Of a stretch of DNA of 20,431 nt, positions 1-4,758 are shown one piece after another. Made by a program: the position numbers and the translations under genes. The stretch is from a virus, in the IMG/VR virus record IMGVR_UViG_3300033143_008306, positions 1 through 20,431 of that record. One strand, given 5' to 3'. Below the pieces are notes generated by a model. That model did not search any database and was not told where the DNA came from. It saw only the letters and a list, made by a program, of their open reading frames with translations. Position 1 is the stretch's first letter. Every line of letters begins with the position of its first letter.

Positions 1-18
1 GGAACTGTTTTAAAAACC

Positions 19-32
19 TTGGGAGGTCCCAA
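19..32 (+). promoter_or_regulatory. Hairpin holding the ribosome binding site of the first gene
   Basis: TTGGG (19-23) pairs with CCCAA (28-32), leaving AGGT in the loop. The Shine-Dalgarno GGGAGG (21-26) and the A of the start codon therefore lie inside the hairpin. This could limit or gate initiation. The stem is only 5 bp, so its stability is modest. Confidence 0.4.
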
Positions 33-280
33 TGAAATTCGGAACTGAATTGAAATTTGAGTGTCCTGATGAGTGCCCGGCTGATTGTGCTTTGAAAAAA
101 CAATCTTTCGGGCAAGGCGATCTTTGCTGTCGGTGCCCGGTATTCCTATGCCAGGAACCGGTTACTGAAGAAGACCGTATGTACTTGCCTGTCCTTGAAC
201 CCACAGAGTTCAGGGATGACTGGGCAGCTCAGTGGGAAACATTTTTTAAAACCGAACGTAAACCCGTTCTTTATTTATAG
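32..280 (+). CDS. Small cysteine-rich protein, unknown function
   Basis: 82 residues. Seven cysteines fall in the first half (C11, C15, C19, C32, C33, C35, C40), with CxxxCxxxC and CCxC spacing. This suggests a metal-binding (zinc or iron-sulfur) fold, but no named family was recognised. The C-terminal half is acidic and rich in tryptophan and phenylalanine, without cysteines. The start is supported by GGGAGG six bases upstream. It is the first complete gene of the left-hand operon, and a hairpin separates it from the next gene. Metal binding is inference from the cysteine spacing only. Confidence 0.75.
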   Translation: MKFGTELKFECPDECPADCALKKQSFGQGDLCCRCPVFLCQEPVTEEDRMYLPVLEPTEFRDDWAAQWETFFKTERKPVLYL

Positions 281-287
281 TAACCCC

Positions 288-310
288 GGGAGCTGGATTT
301 CCCAGCTCCC
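288..310 (+). promoter_or_regulatory. Intergenic hairpin ahead of the 334 gene
   Basis: GGGAGCTGG (288-296) pairs perfectly with CCAGCTCCC (302-310) around a 5-nt loop. No T run follows, so it is not an intrinsic terminator. The Shine-Dalgarno AAAGGAG starts 11 nt further on. The 3' arm ends in CTCCC and could alternatively pair with the GGAG of that site. Confidence 0.6.
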
Positions 311-333
311 ACAACAAACGAAAGGAGTACCAA

Positions 334-906
334 ATGACTAATGCAAAAGCAACTACTGCAAAGACCGTTAAACCCGTAAGAGAGAGAAAAGACGGATCCC
401 TCGTATTCTCCACCAATTCAAAAGCCGTAGAACGTATTGTCCGTCCTGATGGATCGGTCGTTTTTTCGGTCATCGGCATCGTATTCGGTAGGCCGGTTGG
501 GTTCCCGCCAGATAAACCTACTGGGTTAAACCTTAAACTGCGCTCGAAAGATAAGTCGGATTACACATGGTGGGAAGTTAAAGGTTGGAAGGAAGCTGCG
601 ATCGCCATTCGTGGCTGGGGAGAATGGAACGGTGTCAAGTTCCCCAAACGTGACGAAATAGGCCCCGGAGATAAAATCAAGGTTACGTCTCCCCTCGATG
701 AGAAGTCCCCACAGAAGATCGATCTCGGGAGCGGGAAATTCAAAATGGGCCCGGACGGCAAGACACCTATAACCAGAATTTCATGGGTCTGTAATCACGC
801 AACTCAGATCGAAATCCTCTCCCGTGCCAAGGAGTTGGATCTCAGTGATTACGCTTACGGAAACAGTGGTACTAAAACGAAGGTTGTTACGGTACCGACA
901 TTCTAA
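334..906 (+). CDS. Hypothetical phage protein, 190 aa
   Basis: 190 residues, soluble, with no membrane segment or signal peptide. The N-terminus is lysine- and arginine-rich with low complexity (about residues 1-25). A beta-rich middle with many glycines, tryptophans and prolines follows, including the segment WWEVKGWKEAA. The composition resembles compact beta-barrel proteins, but no motif identifies a family. AAAGGAG at 321-327 precedes ATG 334 at good spacing. It is the largest gene of the left operon, flanked on both sides by intergenic hairpins that sit directly before ribosome binding sites. A nucleic-acid-binding role is possible from the basic tail but is not shown. Confidence 0.85.
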   Translation: MTNAKATTAKTVKPVRERKDGSLVFSTNSKAVERIVRPDGSVVFSVIGIVFGRPVGFPPDKPTGLNLKLRSKDKSDYTWWEVKGWKEAAIAIRGWGEWNGVKFPKRDEIGPGDKIKVTSPLDEKSPQKIDLGSGKFKMGPDGKTPITRISWVCNHATQIEILSRAKELDLSDYAYGNSGTKTKVVTVPTF

Positions 907-919
907 CAAACTATCTACA

Positions 920-944
920 GGAGAGGTCGGTTATCGGCCTCTCC
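920..944 (+). promoter_or_regulatory. Intergenic hairpin, copy 1 of a repeated stem
   Basis: GGAGAGGTCG (920-929) pairs with CGGCCTCTCC (935-944), including one G-U pair, around loop GTTAT. AAAGGAG follows at 951-957 and ATG at 963. The same stem with a different loop occurs at 1159-1184. There is no T tract. Confidence 0.65.
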
Positions 945-962
945 AACCATAAAGGAGTTCAA

Positions 963-1025
963 ATGAGCAACCTGTTACCGATGTTTGACAATCGTACATA
1001 TGAACCCAATGGCCATTCTGAATGA
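963..1025 (+). CDS. Very short ORF (20 aa) with a strong ribosome binding site
   Basis: The ORF encodes 20 residues beginning MSNLLPMFDNRTYE and stops with TGA at 1023-1025. It has the best start signal nearby: AAAGGAG (951-957) five bases before ATG 963. The longer ORF in the next frame (1009-1152) has no ribosome binding site of its own and overlaps this one by 17 nt. This ORF may be a leader peptide coupled to 1009-1152, or the N-terminal part of a single 62-residue protein split by a +1 shift. Translation is likely given the site; an independent function is doubtful. Confidence 0.45.
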   Translation: MSNLLPMFDNRTYEPNGHSE

Positions 1026-1152
1026 TGAGAACTGGACAGCCGGTCTTTTGGGGCCACTGTTGATCTTTCTCAGTCCCACCATAAAGACAGTAGCTGAGGC
1101 AGGTAAGTATCTTGATGATATCATGGTGCAGTTCGATGATCTTAACGTATAG
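1009..1152 (+). CDS. Small hypothetical protein (47 aa), +1 frame of the preceding ORF
   Basis: 47 residues, with a hydrophobic stretch at about residues 11-22 (AGLLGPLLIFLS) and an acidic C-terminus. No Shine-Dalgarno lies before ATG 1009, so translation would depend on reinitiation from the overlapping 963-1025 ORF or on a +1 frameshift near the CCC AAT codons at about 1005-1010. Stop TAG is at 1150-1152, directly before the next hairpin, which fits the one-gene-per-hairpin spacing of this operon. Function unknown. A sequencing or assembly indel is an alternative explanation for the split. Confidence 0.5.
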   Translation: MAILNDENWTAGLLGPLLIFLSPTIKTVAEAGKYLDDIMVQFDDLNV

Positions 1153-1158
1153 CTAACA

Positions 1159-1184
1159 GGAGAGGTCGGATCGTCGGCCTCTCC
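1159..1184 (+). promoter_or_regulatory. Intergenic hairpin, copy 2 of the repeated stem
   Basis: GGAGAGGTCG (1159-1168) pairs with CGGCCTCTCC (1175-1184), with loop GATCGT. The stem is identical to 920-944 while the loop differs. AAAGGAG follows at 1191-1197 and ATG at 1205. Confidence 0.65.
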
Positions 1185-1204
1185 ACCCCGAAAGGAGAAC
1201 CATC

Positions 1205-1441
1205 ATGAAGAAAAGATTCCCGAGTTTAGACGCAATTGAATTCAGTGCGAGAACGGTACGTGCAATCAACAAGTTTGAGGCTGCTATTATCGTTCGCTCC
1301 GACAAAGGCATGTATGACCCGGACATTTGGGCCGATATAGAAAATAATTACGATGATGCTAGAGTGGGTTTTGAATACGCAATTAAAACGCAGATAGTCG
1401 AATGCGTAAGGCTGTCGCATAAGGAGGCTCCCGATGGCTGA
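1205..1441 (+). CDS. Hypothetical protein, 78 aa
   Basis: 78 residues, soluble and mixed-charge, probably mostly helical. No family recognised. AAAGGAG (1191-1197) before ATG 1205 supports the start. The 3' end overlaps the next gene by 8 nt, and AAGGAGG (1421-1427) inside this ORF serves as that gene's ribosome binding site. The two products are therefore likely made in a coupled way. Confidence 0.7.
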   Translation: MKKRFPSLDAIEFSARTVRAINKFEAAIIVRSDKGMYDPDIWADIENNYDDARVGFEYAIKTQIVECVRLSHKEAPDG

Positions 1442-1559
1442 GCTACCGAAATTCAATCTATCCCGTTGGATCGATGAGGCAATCTACTTCATCGTTGAGG
1501 TCATCGTCTGCTGCTGCATAGTGACATGCGGCATTCTGTTTACACTGCTACTCGTATAA
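1434..1559 (+). CDS. Small single-pass membrane protein, 41 aa
   Basis: The ORF encodes 41 residues. A polar N-terminus (MAELPKFNLSRWIDEA) is followed by a hydrophobic helix at about residues 16-41, containing the run CCC at 26-28 and another cysteine at 32. It has an excellent AAGGAGG (1421-1427) six bases before ATG 1434. The stop at 1557-1559 is five bases before the operon terminator. It is too short for many gene finders. Four cysteines within a membrane helix are unusual. Role unknown; a small membrane effector is possible. Confidence 0.65.
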   Translation: MAELPKFNLSRWIDEAIYFIVEVIVCCCIVTCGILFTLLLV

Positions 1560-1564
1560 CATAT

Positions 1565-1603
1565 GCTCCGGCCCGGGTTCGCCTGGGCCGGAGCTTTTTT
1601 TTT
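1565..1603 (+). terminator. Strong intrinsic terminator of the left operon
   Basis: GCTCCGGCCC (1565-1574) pairs with GGGCCGGAGC (1585-1594). The stem continues through GGG/CCT (one G-U) to a TTCG tetraloop at 1578-1581. Nine T residues follow (1595-1603). Confidence 0.92.
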
Positions 1604-1800
1604 GCTCTTTTCAAGAAACTTATTTTTAGGGCTCCCGACGATCCGAATTCGGCGTCGGTGAGTAAAGGGCACTCACTTCAAGCAGCGGAGGGCACGCTGC
1701 TCGACCTGGCAAAGAACGCCAGGCGACGTCGAATTCGGATCGTCGGGTTATTCCGGCTGGAGCCGGCCGGGACAACGCCCCGGTGGCGTAAGGAAAAGGG

Positions 1801-1831
1801 CTAACAGAATAAGTTCGGCGCTAGGGCGCCG
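1801..1831 (+). repeat. 31-nt direct repeat, copy 1 (motif plus hairpin)
   Basis: CTAACAGAATAAGTT is followed by CGGCGC-TAGG-GCGCCG. An identical copy lies at 1961-1991. A partial relative at 1932-1960 keeps AACAGAATAAGT but has a hairpin of different sequence (GTGC-TAATT-GCAC). Confidence 0.85.
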
Positions 1832-1960
1832 CCAACGACGGCGTTGGATCCCGCAACCTGCTGCCAGGTTGATCACCAATTATCGTGCGGAAGTCAGAAG
1901 ATCGGCCACAAGTGACTTCCGCCCGATAATAAACAGAATAAGTCTTGTGCTAATTGCACG

Positions 1961-1991
1961 CTAACAGAATAAGTTCGGCGCTAGGGCGCCG
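1961..1991 (+). repeat. 31-nt direct repeat, copy 2 (motif plus hairpin)
   Basis: Identical to 1801-1831 and exactly 160 nt downstream of it. Both copies are internal parts of the structured RNA region. Confidence 0.85.
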
Positions 1992-2060
1992 GGCACTCTG
2001 TAGGGAAGGGCACCTGCGGCAAATCCAGGGGGCCTACAAATCGAAGGCAGCCAGGGCCCG

Positions 2061-2180
2061 ACTTCTTCCTCATTACATCACTCATCCCTTCCTAGTCCCT
2101 ACATTTTCAAGTATAATGCCACTTCATCACATCCCGTTTTCACAGCCATCATTAACCGACTGCCTCACTCCTCCCAATAC
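2061..2180 (+). other. G-poor, pyrimidine-rich unstructured stretch
   Basis: About 120 nt with very few G residues on the plus strand, rich in C, T and A (for example CTTCTTCCTCATTACATCAC). There is no stem and no supported ORF. C-rich, G-poor, unfolded RNA is the usual character of a Rho loading region, which could end transcription of the structured RNA. That role is inference. TATAAT at 2112-2117 has no matching -35 box. Confidence 0.35.
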
Positions 2181-2225
2181 GAGGGAGATATGCATCATTA
2201 CATAGGGTGGCACTGCAGCAGTCTG

Positions 2226-2250
2226 ACACTCGGCTGAAAGAACGCCGTGT
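2226..2250 (+). other. Hairpin sharing a loop motif with the structured RNA
   Basis: CGGC (2231-2234) pairs with GCCG (2244-2247), and ACA (2226-2228) with TGT (2248-2250) around a two-base bulge. The 10-mer AAAGAACGCC (2237-2246), part loop and part 3' arm, is identical to 1711-1720 in the cloverleaf. The structured RNA may therefore extend to about 2260. Confidence 0.35.
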
Positions 2251-2325
2251 GGGCTAATAATAATAAAGAAGTCTGTATTCACCCCGCTCCTATATTAGAG
2301 CAACTTGTCGACTTTTTGACAGAAC

Positions 2326-2520
2326 AACCCAAGGCACCCAAAAACCCGAAGCTACAAGGCACCAAAAAACCCAAAACTTCAAGGAACCCAAGGCACCCAA
2401 AAACCCAAAGCTTCAAGGAACCCAAGGCACCCAAAAATCCAAAGCTTCAAGGAACCCAACGCGCCCAAAAACCCGAAGCTTCAAGGAACCCAAGGCACCC
2501 AAAAACCCGAAGCTTCTATA
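2326..2520 (+). repeat. 34-bp tandem repeat, six copies
   Basis: The unit is AACCCAAGGCACCCAAAAAC followed by CCRAAGCTTCAAGG. Copies lie at 2326-2359, 2360-2384 (lacks the first 9 nt), 2385-2418, 2419-2452, 2453-2486 and 2487-2520 (last bases diverged). 34 is not a multiple of 3, so successive units change reading frame. The ORF running through here therefore has cycling frames and is probably not translated. The plus strand is rich in A and C with few G residues. The function could be a protein-binding iteron array or a Rho loading region, neither shown. Confidence 0.85.
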
Positions 2521-2589
2521 AACTCAAAATCCTACGAACCCAACCCCCAAAAAATTTTCCACCAAATTTCGTCAGGGTTTGTAAACTCC

Positions 2590-2638
2590 GGTTATATTTT
2601 TTTGAATTTTGTTTTAAGGACCCGAACCCAAGGAGCAA
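2590..2638 (+). repeat. Duplicated 49-bp gene leader, copy 1
   Basis: It matches 2984-3032 at 43 of 49 positions. Both copies are AT-rich at the 5' side, continue into TTTAAGGAC and AACCCAAGGA, and lie 20-30 nt upstream of the start of a small gene. This suggests duplication of gene plus leader. Confidence 0.7.
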
Positions 2639-2657
2639 AACCCCCCTAAGGACCCTC

Positions 2658-2921
2658 ATGCCATCAAATCCATTTAAAGTCATATGCATCAACCAGGACA
2701 TCGAAGACGACGACAATTTTTCTTATCAGAACATGTTCCACAAGCTCAGGGTTTATACTTTTGTGTTAGAGCCCGACAATCAAGACAGATTTAATGGCAC
2801 GGTCTATATCCTTACCGAAGGCAGACTAAAAGGCAAATGGAAGGACATCCTTGTCTGGATCAGCGAGCCAGCTCTCAGGGACAACTTCAGGATCCTGTCC
2901 GACGTGCCCAAGGAGCCTTAG
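2658..2921 (+). CDS. Small beta-barrel-like protein, paralog A
   Basis: 87 residues from ATG 2658, with TAAGGA five bases before it. The open frame extends upstream to 2247 but crosses the 34-bp repeats, which change frame, so the short start is preferred. The pattern is MPSNPFKVICIN, a central KLRVYTFVLE, a G-containing turn, and a C-terminal IxxxxxxxNFRIL. This matches 3062, 3328, 5479, 6411 and 6718 in order and spacing of hydrophobic strands. It is like the many short phage proteins expected to fold as SH3-type barrels. It ends in PKEP, encoded by the recurring CCCAAGGAGCC motif. Function unknown. Confidence 0.65.
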   Translation: MPSNPFKVICINQDIEDDDNFSYQNMFHKLRVYTFVLEPDNQDRFNGTVYILTEGRLKGKWKDILVWISEPALRDNFRILSDVPKEP

Positions 2922-2983
2922 GTTCCAGCGCAGCCTCAGGCCCTCCGCAACCTCGGGGCAAAGCATACGGCCCACTATTTTCT

Positions 2984-3032
2984 GGTTATATTTTTACGAA
3001 TTTTGATTTAAGGACTCAAACCCAAGGACCAA
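2984..3032 (+). repeat. Duplicated 49-bp gene leader, copy 2
   Basis: Counterpart of 2590-2638 with six differences. It lies upstream of the second small beta-barrel-like gene. Confidence 0.7.
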
Positions 3033-3061
3033 CAAAGCCCAAGGAGCCCTATGAGCACCAC

Positions 3062-3322
3062 ATGCCAGTAAACCATCTACCCATAGGCCAGGCAATATGT
3101 GTAAAAAACATACCCAGGGCAGGCTCGACCATCAAGCCCGGCGATTATACGGTTTGCAAGGTCTATAATTTATACGAACTATCTCCCAGCTTCAGGCACC
3201 ACGCAGGATCTGACGCTGTCTATACATACAGGATCCCGGGCAACACCGGCAAAAGAATGCACATAGCAGACTTTCACTTTAAGGATATGTTCAGAATTCT
3301 ATGGCTATCAAAATCGACATAA
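3062..3322 (+). CDS. Small beta-barrel-like protein, paralog B
   Basis: 86 residues from ATG 3062. Strand pattern: QAICVKNIP, then KPGDYTVCKVYNLYEL, then VYTYRIPGNTGK, then IADFHFKDMFRIL. It aligns well by eye with the 5479 gene (AICKKIP, GKFTLCRIYEYNL, NTGQTIFINHFNKWF), so the two are paralogs. AAGGAG at 3041-3046 is 15 nt from this ATG but only four from ATG 3051, which opens a six-residue ORF (MSTTCQ) ending at 3071 and overlapping this start. Translation may therefore be coupled through that mini-ORF. Function unknown. Confidence 0.7.
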   Translation: MPVNHLPIGQAICVKNIPRAGSTIKPGDYTVCKVYNLYELSPSFRHHAGSDAVYTYRIPGNTGKRMHIADFHFKDMFRILWLSKST

Positions 3323-3327
3323 AAACC

Positions 3328-3612
3328 ATGCCTCCCTCCGGGCACCTGGTATGCAGAACCAACACATATATCCCCGACGTTCACCTAAACCGGAACCCGT
3401 CGGATTCTTCACACCAGCGCATATTCGCCAAGCCTATCCGCGTGTACCCGTATAAAAAGAACAAAAACGGGATTGTCATGATAATGAGGAAGAGTCTTGA
3501 TCCTGATATCGAGGATTACCAGGTCCCGGTCACGGAAGAGATCCTGACAAAATGCTTTGGGCTCCTGGATCCCGAGGCGCCCGAGGACCCCGAGGACCCC
3601 AAGGCCCTATGA
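3328..3612 (+). CDS. Small beta-barrel-like protein, paralog C
   Basis: 94 residues from ATG 3328; the frame also offers ATG 3301. The shorter start is preferred because it gives MPPSGHLVCRTN, parallel to MPSNPFKVICIN and MPVNHLPIGQAIC in the two genes before it. It also lies five bases after the upstream stop, which fits reinitiation. The later pattern is PIRVYPYKKNKNGIVMIM, then a C-terminal ILTKCFGLL. The tail PEAPEDPEDPK is low-complexity, made by CCCAAGGA-like repeats that also form the next gene's ribosome binding site. The stop overlaps the next start (ATGA). Confidence 0.65.
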   Translation: MPPSGHLVCRTNTYIPDVHLNRNPSDSSHQRIFAKPIRVYPYKKNKNGIVMIMRKSLDPDIEDYQVPVTEEILTKCFGLLDPEAPEDPEDPKAL

Positions 3613-4181
3613 TCAACAAATTCCGCACCACTCTCATGCTGATCATGGCTATAATCACGATCATGGGGATTGTGACATTCTCGCTCTTTATCCTGGAAGA
3701 GGCCATGCAGACGGTAATGTTCGGCACCTGGCCGGCCCAGGACGCCAACGATTGGGGACTGGTCCTCAAGGGTGTCGACACGAACCGTAAGATCAACCGA
3801 ACTCTTAGGGTGATGACCTACACCTGCGGCTGGATACAGCCGTTTGCTTTTGTGGCTTATCGGCAGTATGCGATCTCCATGGACTATTATATCGAAGCCC
3901 TCGAAGCCAAGATCCTGACCAAGGCCCCCGAGGTTATGATGGGCCGGAAGCTTTCGATAAACTTCGCCCCTCGGAGTTCGACGCAGCTCAAGCCCGACGA
4001 CTCAACGCAGCCTCAGGCCCTAAGCCCGACGCATCCTCGGGCCCCTCGGTTCCTGCTCCGCATGGGCCGGCTGCATCTAATTTCGAACAGCGCCAACCTG
4101 GCGCCCAGACAGATTGAAGGCGAGCTTCATATGATCGGCAAAAAGATCTACCTGATGCCCAACGAACCGAAAGGACCCTAA
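3609..4181 (+). CDS. Membrane-anchored hypothetical protein, 190 aa
   Basis: 190 residues. The N-terminal membrane helix at about 9-30 (LMLIMAIITIMGIVTF) is followed by a conserved-looking soluble part with FGTWPAQDANDWGLVL and a second fairly hydrophobic stretch at about 75-90. A low-complexity proline-rich segment (about residues 120-145) is encoded by GC-rich short repeats, part of which is shared with 2929-2944. The start at 3609 is supported by AAGG five bases upstream and ATGA overlap with the previous stop. Topology is probably N-in with a cytoplasmic or periplasmic domain. Function unknown. Confidence 0.8.
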   Translation: MINKFRTTLMLIMAIITIMGIVTFSLFILEEAMQTVMFGTWPAQDANDWGLVLKGVDTNRKINRTLRVMTYTCGWIQPFAFVAYRQYAISMDYYIEALEAKILTKAPEVMMGRKLSINFAPRSSTQLKPDDSTQPQALSPTHPRAPRFLLRMGRLHLISNSANLAPRQIEGELHMIGKKIYLMPNEPKGP

Positions 4182-4182
4182 A

Positions 4183-4758
4183 ATGCTCTACGAATTCAAA
4201 AATGCGAAAAATCACTACGACCAGGACTTTGAAGGCATAGAATTCTGCATTCGGGCGCTCTCAAAGAACAAGGAAGAGCCCCGTGTTCAAATGATACATC
4301 TCCATATTGCTAAAAACATTATGACAGGCACGGACGGATCGAGAATTCATGTCTACGATCTCAAGGACAAATTCCCCAAGGGCTGGTACCGTGTAATCAA
4401 AAAGAGTCGGTATTACATTGCACTCTACAAAGATCCCAAGATCAAGGATGTCAGGGTACCCTACGCCCACCTGTTCCCCAAACCCCAAAAGCCCTACGAC
4501 CCCAAGGATCCTAAGAACCCCGAACCCATAAAGACAATCGACGTCGAAACAGAGCACAGCCTGGCGAATGCGGTCTATCAGATCAACACCAAAACAAACA
4601 CCCTGGTAAACATAAAGTTTGTCAAGGATCTCAAGGGTTATTATGAGCTGACGATCCCTGAATCCGACGACCCCGAAAACCCCACAGGCAACGAGCCGCT
4701 CTATTTCAAGGCGAGCCGGAAGCAGGCGGTAATAATGCCGTGCAGGAAATCATCATGA
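4183..4758 (+). CDS. Hypothetical protein with a barrel-like segment and Pro-Lys linker, 191 aa
   Basis: 191 residues. The central part FPKGWYRVIKKSRYYIALYK, ending VRVPYAHLF, has the GxYxV...YxI...F strand pattern of the neighbouring small family, so one barrel-like unit may be embedded here. It is followed by a PKPQKPYDPKDPKNPEP linker and a C-terminal domain with another GYYEL strand. AAAGGA at 4170-4175 precedes ATG 4183. The stop overlaps the next gene (ATGA). The linker is encoded by CCCAAGGA-type repeats. Function unknown. Confidence 0.8.
   Translation: MLYEFKNAKNHYDQDFEGIEFCIRALSKNKEEPRVQMIHLHIAKNIMTGTDGSRIHVYDLKDKFPKGWYRVIKKSRYYIALYKDPKIKDVRVPYAHLFPKPQKPYDPKDPKNPEPIKTIDVETEHSLANAVYQINTKTNTLVNIKFVKDLKGYYELTIPESDDPENPTGNEPLYFKASRKQAVIMPCRKSS

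Larger units (their letters stand above)
1634..2060 (+). ncRNA. Candidate large structured non-coding RNA
   Basis: Nearly every stretch folds into consecutive helices. A 24-bp closing stem (1634-1657 with 1724-1747, one G-U) encloses three 6-bp hairpins, each with a 7-nt loop (1658-1676, 1682-1700, 1705-1723). Further hairpins are at 1753-1766, 1767-1783, 1816-1831, 1832-1847, 1854-1871, the long two-part stem 1879-1930, 1946-1960 and 1976-1991. Weaker 4-bp hairpins follow at 2013-2029 and 2032-2048. The motif AACAGAATAAGT occurs three times (1803, 1932, 1963), each time just before a hairpin. No credible ORF or ribosome binding site is present. It resembles in style the large ornate phage RNAs (GOLLD, ROOL), but I cannot match it to either. 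The strand is assumed from flanking genes; promoter and ends were not identified. Confidence 0.6.

Noticed and set aside
1634-1747. Terminal inverted repeats of a small transposable element
   Set aside because: The arms enclose only 66 nt, which fold into three regular hairpins, no target duplication is visible, and no transposase is near.
1801-1991. Integron attC sites or a retron RNA
   Set aside because: The RYYYAAC and GTTRRRY core sites do not fit, and no integrase or reverse transcriptase is encoded nearby.
2112-2117. TATAAT as a promoter -10 box
   Set aside because: No -35 sequence lies 15-19 nt upstream and no extended -10 is present.
1526-2205. ORFs of 92 and 83 codons in the structured RNA region
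   Set aside because: They have no ribosome binding site, run through the terminator or paired stems, and look like open frames by chance.
2316-2321. TTGACA as a promoter -35 box
   Set aside because: The bases 16-18 nt downstream are C- and A-rich repeat sequence with no -10 match.
2326-2520. CRISPR array
   Set aside because: The 34-bp units follow directly on one another with no spacers, and no cas gene is present.
2247-2657. N-terminal extension giving a 224-aa Pro-Lys-rich protein
   Set aside because: The frame crosses six 34-bp units that change phase, has no good ribosome binding site at 2247, and the paralogs begin at positions matching ATG 2658.
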